A stretch of DNA of 64,000 nt, from positions 33,129 through 97,128 of the IMG/VR virus record IMGVR_UViG_3300031521_000030. One strand, given 5' to 3'. Made by a program: the position numbers and the translations under genes. Positions 49,051 through 57,866 of the stretch are shown piece by piece. Position 1 is the first letter of the stretch; every line of letters begins with the position of its first letter. The notes under the pieces were generated by a model. That model did not search any database. It worked only from the letters and a program-made list of their open reading frames with translations, and was not told the DNA's origin. The DNA comes from a virus.

Positions 49051-51465
49051 ATGCAACAATCAGTCGTCGTTACAATTGGAGCGGTGCTGTCGGGCAGCTT
49101 GCTATCCGGCTTCACCAATGCAGATAAGAAGGTTTCCCTTCTGCGCGGAAACGTGCGTGGGCTCAACAAGGAGCTTCAAACCCTTGCCCGCATATCCAAC
49201 ACTCTCAGCAGTTCGTTTAACCACATTGCGGGCGTCTTAACGGGCGTCAACAAGGTTATGACCCGAACCACGGCCAACATTGGCCATTCGGCAAGGGCAA
49301 ACGACCAACTTGTTTCCGCCAATAGCAGGGTGGCCAAAAGCTACCGGAACCTCACCGATCAGGTCAACACCTACAACCGGGCATCCTCCCGGCGTCCTCC
49401 TATCCCAACCTTCCCCGGCGGGGGCAATGGGCGGCCCGGCATGGGCGGTGGTGGGGGCATGGGTGGTAATGGTGGGCTCGCACAAGCGGCCAACGGTTTG
49501 GGCCTCACCGCCATTGGGATGGGCGGCCTTTATATGGTTGGCGGGGGCCTCATGTCCGCTGCTCAGTTTGAGCAAGCGCAAACCCGCGTAAGGGTCCAGA
49601 ACATGAGGCCGGATGGTTCCTACGATCCCGACCTTCCCGCCCTCAAAAAGCAGCAGATTCGATTGGGCAACCAACTCCCCGGCTCCACCGAAGATTTTGT
49701 CAACATGGATTACACCTTGCGGGCCATGGGGTTCACCCTCAAGGACCTCATCGGTGGCATTAGTGAATCCACGGCTAACCTTGCCGTAGTGACCGGGGAG
49801 AATCCTGAGAATATGGCCCGTCTTCTTGGCTCCGGGGTCAATGCTTTCTCCATGTCCGGCAAGCCGATCACGGCAGCCGAAACCCCGGAGTTGGCCGACT
49901 TTGCCCAAAAGATGAACTTTGGTGCGGGTGTAACCCCCGAGGCATTGATGACCTCCATCAACCGGGCGGTGGGCCACGGTGCCTTGAAAACGGGCAACTA
50001 CAAGGGGATAGAGGGCTTTAAGGACTTGTCCTTTATGATGGCCCCTCTATTGAAGGCCAACCCCGGTTCCCATGAGTTGGTCGGCTCCAACGTGGGCCGG
50101 TTGCTCTCCGGTATTACCAATAAGGAGAAGATCGGCAATGCCAATGCGGACGTTCCGGGGGCAAACCTTAACTTCTTTTCCGGGGGCAAGGTTAAGGACG
50201 GGGTGGCCTTGGTCAAGGAGTTGCAAAAGTTGGTCAAGCTCCCCCTTGAAAAGAGGGCGGCATGGTTGGAAAAAGCGTTTGGCATGGGCACCGATTCAGG
50301 TTTTGCCGAACAACTTGGGAACCTTGGCCCGGATGCGTGGGCTAAAGTCAGGGACCAGATTCTTGAGCAAGCCAGCATTCACAAGAAGATGGCCCCTATC
50401 TTGGATACCTTTGCTAACCGGGTGGAGACTCTCGGAAGCAACATGGGCAACCTTGTCAAGACGGGGTTTACCCCCTTGATGGATACCTTGAAACCTACGG
50501 TGGTTAAATTGGGCCAATGGGTTGGCAAGGTGGAGTCGTTCTCCGAAAGTCATAAAAACCTTTCCCTTGCTGCAACCACAGCGGTAACCGCTCTCTTTGC
50601 CCTCGCCGCTGCCGCCGGGGTTGCGGCCATGGCCACGGTCGCCAAAAACAGTTTGCTAGGCAAAGCGTTCGCGGCCTCCAAGTTCAACCCCCTCAATGTC
50701 GCAAAGGGTGGCATCAATATGGTGAGGGGTGGGGCCGAGGTGGCCAAGGCGGGGGCAACCGGACTCATCGGTTTGGTGGGGGGCAAATTGGCCGAGAAGA
50801 AGGCTGCCGCCGAAGCCACCAAGTATGCCTCCGCATCTGCCTTTAAGATCAGCGCATCTGCCGCCGAGAAAGCAGCGGGCAAGGGAGGCGCTCTATTGGC
50901 CGAGCGCATTGCCGCGAAAGATGGGCTGGCTATTGCCGCAAAAGTTGGGGCGAAAGGCATGGGCAAAGCATGGGCCAAGCGCATCCCTATTTTAAGCCTC
51001 CTCCTTGGCCTCGGCTTTGGTGCTCAACGGGCGTGGGGCGGCGACTTTAAGGGGGCAGGATTGGAAGTGGCCAGCGGGGCCTTGTCAACTGCCGCCCCCT
51101 TTGTGGGTGCAACCGGCGTGGGCGCTCCCGCTGGCATTGGCATGTATGCTGGCTCTCTGGCTATTGATGCCGGGCTCATTGCTCGGGACATTAGCAAGGC
51201 CCGCGACGATGCCGCCAAACTTGCCGACGACCCCCAGCTTGCCAAGATAGCGGCACAGGTTGATGACATGGCCACTAAAGGGGGTCCGGGTGGTGGTGGC
51301 CCAACCACAACAACCATCAATGCTCCTATCACCATTCATGCGGCCCCCGGTCAAGCCCCGGAGATGATTGCCCGCGCAACCGTGGACCGGCTCAATGCGG
51401 TGAAGCGGGAAGAGGAGCGTGCCCAGCGCGAACTTTATGACAACCATGGGGTGGGGACCCCGTAA
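49051..51465 (+). CDS. tape measure protein
   Basis: An 804-residue protein. It has an N-terminal helical part (NADKKVSLLRGNVRGLNKELQ), a Pro/Gly-rich hinge (residues about 115-145), the phage tail tape measure core (AAQFEQAQTRVRVQNM), long helices and a hydrophobic Ala-rich section. Tape measure length sets tail length; at about 0.15 nm per residue this would give a tail near 120 nm, a rule-of-thumb estimate. The start follows the GIY-YIG stop directly. Confidence 0.92.
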   Translation: MQQSVVVTIGAVLSGSLLSGFTNADKKVSLLRGNVRGLNKELQTLARISNTLSSSFNHIAGVLTGVNKVMTRTTANIGHSARANDQLVSANSRVAKSYRNLTDQVNTYNRASSRRPPIPTFPGGGNGRPGMGGGGGMGGNGGLAQAANGLGLTAIGMGGLYMVGGGLMSAAQFEQAQTRVRVQNMRPDGSYDPDLPALKKQQIRLGNQLPGSTEDFVNMDYTLRAMGFTLKDLIGGISESTANLAVVTGENPENMARLLGSGVNAFSMSGKPITAAETPELADFAQKMNFGAGVTPEALMTSINRAVGHGALKTGNYKGIEGFKDLSFMMAPLLKANPGSHELVGSNVGRLLSGITNKEKIGNANADVPGANLNFFSGGKVKDGVALVKELQKLVKLPLEKRAAWLEKAFGMGTDSGFAEQLGNLGPDAWAKVRDQILEQASIHKKMAPILDTFANRVETLGSNMGNLVKTGFTPLMDTLKPTVVKLGQWVGKVESFSESHKNLSLAATTAVTALFALAAAAGVAAMATVAKNSLLGKAFAASKFNPLNVAKGGINMVRGGAEVAKAGATGLIGLVGGKLAEKKAAAEATKYASASAFKISASAAEKAAGKGGALLAERIAAKDGLAIAAKVGAKGMGKAWAKRIPILSLLLGLGFGAQRAWGGDFKGAGLEVASGALSTAAPFVGATGVGAPAGIGMYAGSLAIDAGLIARDISKARDDAAKLADDPQLAKIAAQVDDMATKGGPGGGGPTTTTINAPITIHAAPGQAPEMIARATVDRLNAVKREEERAQRELYDNHGVGTP

Positions 51466-51470
51466 ACTTT

Positions 51471-51962
51471 ATGGCTCAATATCTATACGCTCTTGGCCCA
51501 ATTATGTTCAACACGGACAAGCCCCTTACGGCCTTGGACCGCGATGATGAGTATCGTTGGGCAGAAATTGGTGTGCTCCAAAAGCGGCCCGGCCAGCAAT
51601 GGATTGGCCCCGGCACAAGCACAATGGCTTTCCAAGGGACCATCTTTGCCGCTTACCAAACCTATGGGGGAACCAAGGCGGTAGGCATCCGGCAAATTGA
51701 AGAGATGCGGGCAATAGCCGAGCAAGGCAACCCCCTCGTCTTGGTGGATGGGACGGGGAAGGTGTATGGCCGATGGGTCATTAAGCATATCCGGGAGCAT
51801 GCGGAATCCTTGCTATCCAACGGGGCACCCCGCAAGCAAGAGTTCACACTTACCATTGCCCGGTATGGGGAGAGCACCACCATTAGCCAAGAGGCAATCA
51901 ACAAGGATAATTCCAATGCCATTGAGGTTCCCCGCATGGCCTCGGGCACCGCCTACGCATAA
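51471..51962 (+). CDS. tail protein gpU-like
   Basis: A 163-residue protein. YLYALGPIMFNTDKPLTALDRDDEYRWAE and GIRQIEEMRAIAEQGNPLVLVDGTGKVYGRWVI match P2 gpU. In P2 this caps the tail tube or takes part in its completion. It lies directly after the tape measure gene, as in P2 (T-U-D order). Confidence 0.9.
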   Translation: MAQYLYALGPIMFNTDKPLTALDRDDEYRWAEIGVLQKRPGQQWIGPGTSTMAFQGTIFAAYQTYGGTKAVGIRQIEEMRAIAEQGNPLVLVDGTGKVYGRWVIKHIREHAESLLSNGAPRKQEFTLTIARYGESTTISQEAINKDNSNAIEVPRMASGTAYA

Positions 51963-51963
51963 C

Positions 51964-51977
51964 TGCAACAAGTTGCA
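51964..51977. repeat. dispersed dyad site 18 (AA centre)
   Basis: Exact copy in the 21-base gap between the gpU- and gpD-like genes. Confidence 0.85.
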
Positions 51978-51983
51978 CAAAGC

Positions 51984-53126
51984 ATGAAGCCAACATTCAA
52001 AATCACGGTAAGCAGCCCGGAAGGCGGGAACACCCAAGATATTACGGGGGCCATTGAAGAACGGCTCATTGAGGTATCCGTCCATGACCAGATTGGCATG
52101 CGGAACGACCGCCTGACCATCCATATTGATGACCGGGTTACTTTGGACGGGGGCCTCATTACCCTACCCCAAAAGGGATTCATATTTGATGTGGAGATGG
52201 GCTACATCCCGTCCGCCGGGCATGATAATCCCTATGACGGGACCGAATCCCTTGGCACCTTCGTCCTTGATGAGATGGAGTTGGAGAAGAGTGAGCGGGG
52301 CCGGACGGTTGCCATCACCGGGCATGGTTTGGACATGACCGCAAATAAGCTCAAGGAGCAGCACACCACGGCTTTTATGTTCACAACGCTTGGCAAGGTT
52401 GTGGATGCCGTTTGCAAGAAGTCAGGCATGGATGCCATTGTGGACCTCGGGCGCAAGGAGGTTCCCATTGCTCGGGCATACCAGATTTGTGAGAGTGACA
52501 TCTTTTTCCTTGTGCGGTTGGGCAAGCAATATGGTTGCACGGTCAAGGTCCAAGAGGGCAAGGTTTACTTCGCCCCGCAGGACACCATTGATGAGTTGCA
52601 GGACTTGGTTAAGGAGGACATCACCATTGATGAGACGGATACCACCGGCTTCCATTATTTGACCCAAGGGGCGGGGAAATTCTCCTCGGTCACCGCCCGA
52701 TACTTTGACTATGATTCGGCAGATGGCAGCGGCTATTCCACGGTCACCGTTGATGCCCCAACCGAAGAGGGGGATAAAAGCGATGGGCCGGTTGCCGAGT
52801 TGCAACGCCTCTACGCCAATTCAACGGAGGCAAGCGAGGCAGCGCAGACCCGCATTGATATTCTTGCCCGTTCCTTGGATACTTTCTCCTTCAACTGCTA
52901 TGGCAACCCCCTCCTCCTATCCGGGGGGACGTTGGACCTAACGGGTTTTCGCCCGGAGATTCCAACCGAGTGGAAAATTGTCAAAGTTGTGCATAGTTTT
53001 ACCTCCGGGGGATACCTCTGCGATGTGGACTGTGAATTGCCTAAATCGGGATACAAACATCGTAAAAGGACCAAAAAAGTTCGACTTGGGACCAAGCCCC
53101 TGTCTACCATACCCCGAGCCAAGTAA
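51984..53126 (+). CDS. baseplate hub protein (gpD-like)
   Basis: A 380-residue protein of the P2 gpD/gp27 hub family. RLIEVSVHDQIGMRNDRLTIHIDDR, GTFVLDEMELEKSERGRTVAITGHGLD, QICESDIFFLVRLGKQYGCTVKV and WKIVKVVHSFTSGGYLCDVDCE are the conserved points. It forms the hub on which spike and tube sit. It is the last clear virion gene. Confidence 0.92.
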   Translation: MKPTFKITVSSPEGGNTQDITGAIEERLIEVSVHDQIGMRNDRLTIHIDDRVTLDGGLITLPQKGFIFDVEMGYIPSAGHDNPYDGTESLGTFVLDEMELEKSERGRTVAITGHGLDMTANKLKEQHTTAFMFTTLGKVVDAVCKKSGMDAIVDLGRKEVPIARAYQICESDIFFLVRLGKQYGCTVKVQEGKVYFAPQDTIDELQDLVKEDITIDETDTTGFHYLTQGAGKFSSVTARYFDYDSADGSGYSTVTVDAPTEEGDKSDGPVAELQRLYANSTEASEAAQTRIDILARSLDTFSFNCYGNPLLLSGGTLDLTGFRPEIPTEWKIVKVVHSFTSGGYLCDVDCELPKSGYKHRKRTKKVRLGTKPLSTIPRAK

Positions 53127-53132
53127 TCCAAT

Positions 53133-53732
53133 ATGAGCGCACCACGGACTACACCTACAAAGCAACACCAATCCATGGACAAACAAGAAACCCCGACAAC
53201 GCAGCGCGTGGCCGTGCTAGAGCGCCAGTTTCAGGATTTTGCGGCAAACGTAACCACGTTTATCCAAAGCCAGCAAGCCGAGAACCAACGCCTTTACAAT
53301 GCCATCGGGGATAGCGGCAAGCAGTTGTTCAGCGCATTTGAAAAGTTACAGGGGGAGTTGTCCTCGCGGGGAAAGGTAACCGGGCAGTTTGTCCTTTCCC
53401 TGATTGCGGTTGGGGTTTCATTGTTGGTTGGCACATGTGGGTTTGTCCGGGCGTATGTGGCGGGGCAAGTTGAGCCGGTCAAAGCGGAGATGGTTCAAAA
53501 CTTCACCCACCTCATGCAGATAACGGAGGGGAACCTCCTCAAGATCAAAGAGGTTGAAGTTGCGGGCACCACCAACCGGCTGGCCATAACGGCCCACACG
53601 GCAGCCGATGAAGCCACAAAGCAATCCTCCGAGCGGGAGCTTACAAGGCTCCGCAAGGATGTGGATGATGCCCGCGATTATGAGATTTCATCCCTGCGGG
53701 CCTTCCGGGACAAAACCATCAAAACCCCATGA
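53133..53732 (+). CDS. coiled-coil membrane protein of lysis region
   Basis: A 199-residue protein. An N-terminal polar helix is followed by one membrane segment (about 84-104, GQFVLSLIAVGVSLLVGTCGFV) and a long C-terminal coiled coil. ATG 53175 is a possible later start. Its topology would suit an accessory holin- or spanin-related protein; this is inference from position. It overlaps the lipoprotein gene by 4 bases. Confidence 0.6.
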   Translation: MSAPRTTPTKQHQSMDKQETPTTQRVAVLERQFQDFAANVTTFIQSQQAENQRLYNAIGDSGKQLFSAFEKLQGELSSRGKVTGQFVLSLIAVGVSLLVGTCGFVRAYVAGQVEPVKAEMVQNFTHLMQITEGNLLKIKEVEVAGTTNRLAITAHTAADEATKQSSERELTRLRKDVDDARDYEISSLRAFRDKTIKTP

Positions 53733-54313
53733 AGAACCTTTTAGTTTTGGGCCTTGCCCTAACCCTTCTATCGGGCTGTGCCACTCGCCAGCCTTTGACC
53801 TCTGCCCGGCAAGTTGTTTCTATTGCCCCGCAGACCGCCCCGGTTAAACAAGCCGTGGCCAAAACCCGCGCAACGGTTGCCAAGGCTGCCACGGCTGCCC
53901 AGCAAGCCACGCAACGGGCCGATGAGGTTCAGACCATGGCCCAGCATATTGCCACCGTGGGGGTCATTGCCAATAGCGAGGAAGCCACCGCCATGGTTGC
54001 CAAGGCCGCCGAGGTTAAAGTCCAGTTATCCGATGTTACCGGGCAACTGCAACAAGCGCAGGTGGATATTGCCGAGAGTGAATCCCAAGTTGCCGTCCTA
54101 ACCTCCCAAGTCGATCAGCAAAGCAGGGAGCTTGTCCAAAGTGTGGCTGCCATCAACCAGTCCGTGGCCAATAGGGCGGCAGTTGAAAAGACCGCCATCC
54201 TTGAGGCCGATGCCGCCACACGTTGGCGCAAGGTTGCCACCGGGCTTGGCGTCCTATCCTTAACCCTTGGCGCGGGGCTTTACATTGCCATGAAATCCAA
54301 GCTACCCTTTTAG
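53729..54313 (+). CDS. lipoprotein with C-terminal TM, unimolecular spanin candidate
   Basis: A 194-residue protein. The signal peptide ends in the lipobox LLSGC (C17), which predicts lipid attachment and outer-membrane sorting. A long coiled-coil-rich middle follows, and a C-terminal membrane segment (about 169-188, VATGLGVLSLTLGAGLYIAM). An outer-membrane lipoprotein end plus an inner-membrane end is the layout of u-spanins such as T1 gp11, which fuse the two membranes at lysis. It is longer than T1 gp11. It implies a diderm host. Confidence 0.7.
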   Translation: MKNLLVLGLALTLLSGCATRQPLTSARQVVSIAPQTAPVKQAVAKTRATVAKAATAAQQATQRADEVQTMAQHIATVGVIANSEEATAMVAKAAEVKVQLSDVTGQLQQAQVDIAESESQVAVLTSQVDQQSRELVQSVAAINQSVANRAAVEKTAILEADAATRWRKVATGLGVLSLTLGAGLYIAMKSKLPF

Positions 54314-54316
54314 CTT

Positions 54317-54640
54317 ATGAATATTCCAATCCTATCGTTCCTCAAACGCTACTGGCTGCTCTTGGTCATGTTGGCGCTCGCCCTTGTCCTTTGCCTAACC
54401 GACCTCCCGTTCAAACTTGCGGGCATGTTCGTGTTCCTCCCCGCTCGCGGGTTGGGGGCAATCATCGTCGCCCTGCTCATTCGGCATCTGTTCTTCCGGC
54501 AAACGCTGGAACTCGATGTTGATAACGGGGATTTCGTTACATGGTGGAAAGCATTGGCCCCAAGGGACCGCGTGTTTGCCAACCTCGCCATCATGGCCGT
54601 TCTATTCCTTGGCCTCTGCCATATAGCCGCATCCCTTTGA
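54317..54640 (+). CDS. holin candidate, three membrane segments
   Basis: A 107-residue protein. Hydrophobic segments lie at about 10-30 (YWLLLVMLALALVLCL), 34-57 (KLAGMFVFLPARGLGAIIVALLI) and 86-104 (VFANLAIMAVLFLGLCHIA). Small size, three segments and a position between spanin and endolysin genes suggest a class I holin. No family signature is recognised. Confidence 0.6.
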   Translation: MNIPILSFLKRYWLLLVMLALALVLCLTDLPFKLAGMFVFLPARGLGAIIVALLIRHLFFRQTLELDVDNGDFVTWWKALAPRDRVFANLAIMAVLFLGLCHIAASL

Positions 54641-54641
54641 T

Positions 54642-55307
54642 ATGCACAACCCCACCCGCAATACCCGGCTCGCCTTTATGACCGTCCTGCTTGGGGTGCT
54701 TATCCTCCTCACCGCCTTCGTTGGCCACGCGGGCGTCCCGGACCAAGCAGCCCGGTGGGATTCGGCCAAGGTTCGCCATGAGAACCAGTCCAGCATAGAC
54801 AAGTCCCTTTGGCTTTATGGGCGCATCCATGGCCGGTATGAGGCCATTACCGCCCTGCGTAGCAATGGTGCCCCGGCGATTGTCCTCTTCTGCCTCCACC
54901 AAAGGGAGTCGGATGGGAGCTTTGCCCGGCATCCACATGAGGGGAGCCCTTTGATGCACCGCACCCGAGACGTTCCGAAGGGCCGGTTGCCAAGCCCGAA
55001 CCCCCCCTATTCATGGGAGCAATCCGCCGAGGATGCCTACTATGTCTGCGACCACTTGGATTTGGTGCCATGGCACAAGCTCCCGGCAGCCCTGCAAGCC
55101 ATAGAGGCGTTCAATGGCACCGGCTACCAACGCTACCACCCGGACGTGCCCTCGCCCTACCTATGGGCCGGGACAACGGTTTACCTCCGGGGCAAGTATG
55201 TTGAGGATGGCCGGTTTGATCGCTTCGCGGTTGATAAGCAAGTTGGTGCCGCCGCCATCTTGAAACGGGCCGCCGAGCGGGGCATTGCCCTGCCTTGGGA
55301 CCCATAA
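54642..55307 (+). CDS. endolysin with N-terminal membrane anchor
   Basis: A 221-residue protein. Residues 11-28 form a hydrophobic N-terminal segment (AFMTVLLGVLILLTAFVG) that could be a signal anchor. The rest (FCLHQRESDGSF with E89; PLMHRTRDVPKGRLP; AIEAFNGTGYQRYHPDVPSPYLWAGT) resembles a lysozyme-like family of phages and bacteria, in which the Glu after the first strand is the likely catalytic acid. It would cut peptidoglycan after export. One base separates it from the holin candidate. Confidence 0.75.
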   Translation: MHNPTRNTRLAFMTVLLGVLILLTAFVGHAGVPDQAARWDSAKVRHENQSSIDKSLWLYGRIHGRYEAITALRSNGAPAIVLFCLHQRESDGSFARHPHEGSPLMHRTRDVPKGRLPSPNPPYSWEQSAEDAYYVCDHLDLVPWHKLPAALQAIEAFNGTGYQRYHPDVPSPYLWAGTTVYLRGKYVEDGRFDRFAVDKQVGAAAILKRAAERGIALPWDP

Positions 55308-55332
55308 CTTTCCTACGGGGACTAGGAACCTG

Positions 55333-55360
55333 TGCCGGGGGCTTCGCTACCCTCCCGGCA
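55333..55360 (+). terminator. GC hairpin downstream of endolysin
   Basis: TGCCGGG / CCCGGCA with an inner G/C extension and a loop around CTTCGCTA. No T-run follows at once; a run of seven T is 44 bases on. Possible late terminator. Confidence 0.4.
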
Positions 55361-55381
55361 TGGGGCTCCCTTTGAGTTCGC

Positions 55382-55395
55382 TGCAACTTGTTGCA
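55382..55395. repeat. dispersed dyad site 19 (TT centre)
   Basis: Exact copy 26 bases upstream of the -35 of P10. Confidence 0.85.
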
Positions 55396-55421
55396 CCGGA
55401 CTCTTTTTTTGTGCAAAGTCC

Positions 55422-55450
55422 TTGCCAATTATTCGGTTAAACCCCATATT
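55422..55450 (+). promoter_or_regulatory. promoter P10 of the ycf46 cassette
   Basis: TTGCCA 55422-55427, spacer ATTATTCGGTTAA plus 4, CATATT 55445-55450. The coding start is at 55487, giving a leader of about 30 bases. It is the only intact, forward-facing family member right of 15.7 kb. Confidence 0.75.
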
Positions 55451-55486
55451 GAAACCCGCCCAAAGATAAAAGGGGCAACAACACAA

Positions 55487-57166
55487 ATGAGAACCATTGC
55501 AGCACAGCCAACAGCACAGTCCAACTCCACACTTCCACGAAGCAAAGGGCGGTTTATTTCCAGCTTTGACATTCTGGCCAGCGCGGGCGTTGGGGTAGTT
55601 TTAACCCATGCAAGGGAGCCACACCGCGTATGCGAGGCCCTCCGCGAATGGGCGTTTATGAAGGAGCGGTCTTACCGCGAATGGGATTGCGTCCGGGGCT
55701 GGTCGCTCTATACTGACAACCCCAATGACAAACCCAAGTCGGAGAAGATCGTGGAAGCCACATCTGCCCTGCTCCGCATCAATGATGTTCCGGGGGAGGG
55801 GAAAGAGGCGTGGCGCGAGGGTGTTTTTGTGATGCAGTATCCCCATTGGGTGCTTCCCAAGTCGCCGGTTTTCATCCAATGCCTCAAATCCTATGTTCGG
55901 GATTTCAGCGAAACCAAGCAGCGGCTCGTTTTGGTTGTGCCGGAGGGGTTCCAACTCCCGAAGGAGCTTGAGAATGACATCGTAATGATGGACTTGGACC
56001 TCCCAAGCCGCACCGAACTTTCCGACATCTACCGCCGGATTGCCGACGCATCCTTTGGCGATAACCAAATGCAAAAAGAGCTTTTCCCTCCGGGCGAAGT
56101 TGAGAGCATTATTTCCATCGGCTCCGGTATGACCGAGATGGAGTTTGAGACGGCGGTGGGTCGGGCCATGGTTTCCAATAAGGCAACCTTCCCCAACATC
56201 CCCCTCCAAGATTTCTGCCGGGTTGTCCGGGAGAGCAAGACGGAGGTTGTTCGCCGCTCCGAGGTTTTGGAGTTGATGAGCGCGGGCCGGATGGAAGATG
56301 TTGGTGGTTTGGACATCCTCAAAGGTTGGGTGGCCAAGCGGCGGGTTTGCTTTTCCAAGGACGCCAAGGCGTTCGGCGTTGATAAGCCAAAGGGCATCGC
56401 GCTGATTGGGCCTCCCGGAACCGGCAAGAGTGTTTCAGCAAAGGCCATTGCCGCTCTATTGGGCATCCCGCTCATTCGTTTTGACGTTGGCAAGGTCTTC
56501 AATTCCTTGGTCGGCGAATCGGAAAGCCGCGTGCGCTCGGCCCTTAAACTTATGGAAGCGATGAGCCCATGCGTGGCCTTCGTGGATGAGGTTGACAAGG
56601 CGGGCATTGATCCTCGCAAGGGCGGGGGTGATAGCGGGGTTGGTCAGCGCGTTATGGGCGCTCTATTGACCTTCATGCAAGAAAGCCAAGCGGACATCTT
56701 TTGGATTATGACTGCCAACCGGGTGGACTCCCTGCCCCCCGAGATGCTCCGCAAGGGCCGCCTCGACGAAGTGTTTGCGGTCTTGCCCCCTAACAACATC
56801 GAACGGCTGGAAGTGCTCCGCATCCACCTCCGCAACCGCAAGCAGGACCCGGATGCCATAACGGACCTCGCATTGGCCGTGGATGCCAGCAACGGGTTTG
56901 TGAGCGCCGAGTTGGAGGCAGCGGTTAAGGAGGCCATCGTGGATTCTTACCATGCCAATTGTTCGGCGGTGACCGGGGCCGCTATTGCCACGCACCTCTT
57001 TAACATGAAGCCCCTAAGCGTTGCCTTCCCCGAGGATTTCGAGAAGATGCGGGCATGGGCCGAGGCTAATGCCAAACCGGCAAGCAGCCCGAGCGCCGAG
57101 CAAGCATCCCGCCCCCGCGAGCGCAGCCGGGCCGGGACGGGTGGCCGCAAGGTTGAACTCAACTAA
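55487..57166 (+). CDS. AAA+ ATPase, ycf46-like
   Basis: A 559-residue protein. The N-terminal 270 residues match the Ycf46 layout (reading RVCEALREWA near the start; LVLVVPEGFQLPKELENDI before the ATPase). The ATPase has Walker A GPPGTGKS (308-315), Walker B VAFVDE (363-368), sensor-1 N411 and arginines R422/R425. Ycf46 occurs in chloroplasts and cyanobacteria and, with DUF1257 and DUF2997, in other bacteria and phages; its substrate is unknown. The C-terminus is a charged, disordered tail. A dedicated promoter precedes it. Confidence 0.88.
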   Translation: MRTIAAQPTAQSNSTLPRSKGRFISSFDILASAGVGVVLTHAREPHRVCEALREWAFMKERSYREWDCVRGWSLYTDNPNDKPKSEKIVEATSALLRINDVPGEGKEAWREGVFVMQYPHWVLPKSPVFIQCLKSYVRDFSETKQRLVLVVPEGFQLPKELENDIVMMDLDLPSRTELSDIYRRIADASFGDNQMQKELFPPGEVESIISIGSGMTEMEFETAVGRAMVSNKATFPNIPLQDFCRVVRESKTEVVRRSEVLELMSAGRMEDVGGLDILKGWVAKRRVCFSKDAKAFGVDKPKGIALIGPPGTGKSVSAKAIAALLGIPLIRFDVGKVFNSLVGESESRVRSALKLMEAMSPCVAFVDEVDKAGIDPRKGGGDSGVGQRVMGALLTFMQESQADIFWIMTANRVDSLPPEMLRKGRLDEVFAVLPPNNIERLEVLRIHLRNRKQDPDAITDLALAVDASNGFVSAELEAAVKEAIVDSYHANCSAVTGAAIATHLFNMKPLSVAFPEDFEKMRAWAEANAKPASSPSAEQASRPRERSRAGTGGRKVELN

Positions 57167-57178
57167 GGAGACATTACC

Positions 57179-57820
57179 ATGGGCGTTGCAATCAAAGTCA
57201 CAACCGGAAATGAGACGGTCGCACAAGCCACCGCCAAGGTTCACGTTTTCCACAGCCCCAACCGCGAGGAATGGGGCATGAAGGAAACTTACCTCTCGGC
57301 GGTTGCCCGGACCAACCCGGAGATCGTCCGCAAGATTGGGAGCCCCACGCAAATGGACGCCGTGGTTGGCTACATCTCGGAGATCGGGGGCAAGTGGTCT
57401 ACCCAAACCTTTGAGATGCGGGATGGGGAAATCCTCAAGGTATTTGCATCCAAAAAGGAGCGGTGGAACGAGGTCATCAAGACGGCTTGTGTGTTCCTCC
57501 AAATCCGCCCGGATGCCGCCTTCCGGGTTATGCGGGTCAAGCTGCTCAATATCAGCGGTCGGACCCGGATGCCCTTTGCGGAGATCGCTGGCCGGTTTGA
57601 CATTATCTCCCTCAACGATGCCATCGGTTTGGGTTGCACGGTCATGCCACAATTCTACGGCCTATTTACCCCCGCCATGGCAACCGGCCTCTTTGAGTTT
57701 GAGGTCCGGGAACCGGAGATCAAAGCAAAGGTCATCGTGGAGCAAAAAATCATCCACTCCGAAACCGGGGAGCGCCGAGTGTTCCAAGCCCCGCGCAAGG
57801 GCCGATCAATCGAAATGTAG
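57179..57820 (+). CDS. cassette protein with K-G-R-S-I-E-M tail
   Basis: A 213-residue protein with a strong ribosome-binding site (AAGGAGACATTACC before ATG), unlike most genes in the window. The middle is strand/helix mixed (KWSTQTFEMRDGEILKVFA; RMPFAEIAGRFDIISLNDAIG). The ending PRKGRSIEM resembles the KGR(V/I)IDM tails of the first genes. It lies between the AAA+ and DUF1257 genes, so it is probably part of the same complex or pathway. No family is recognised. Confidence 0.7.
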   Translation: MGVAIKVTTGNETVAQATAKVHVFHSPNREEWGMKETYLSAVARTNPEIVRKIGSPTQMDAVVGYISEIGGKWSTQTFEMRDGEILKVFASKKERWNEVIKTACVFLQIRPDAAFRVMRVKLLNISGRTRMPFAEIAGRFDIISLNDAIGLGCTVMPQFYGLFTPAMATGLFEFEVREPEIKAKVIVEQKIIHSETGERRVFQAPRKGRSIEM

Positions 57821-57828
57821 TCCAACCC

Positions 57829-57850
57829 GGCGGGGTTCAATCCCCCGCCA
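57829..57850. other. GC hairpin without T-run
   Basis: GGCGGGG, loop TTCAAT, CCCCGCC, followed by seven A. The A-tail on the + strand is not terminator-like. It resembles a tRNA T-arm in its loop, but no matching acceptor or other arms exist. Confidence 0.4.
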
Positions 57851-57866
57851 AAAAAACTCTCATTTG

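Noticed and set aside
55395-55420. Intrinsic terminator formed by the dyad and the T7 run
   Set aside because: The dyad has only a 2-base loop and 8 bases separate it from the T run, so a stable RNA hairpin there is unlikely.
57829-57850. tRNA T-arm-like hairpin (GGGG-TTCAATC-CCCC)
   Set aside because: No acceptor, D or anticodon arm can be built from the flanking bases, and the 5' side is the end of a good coding region.
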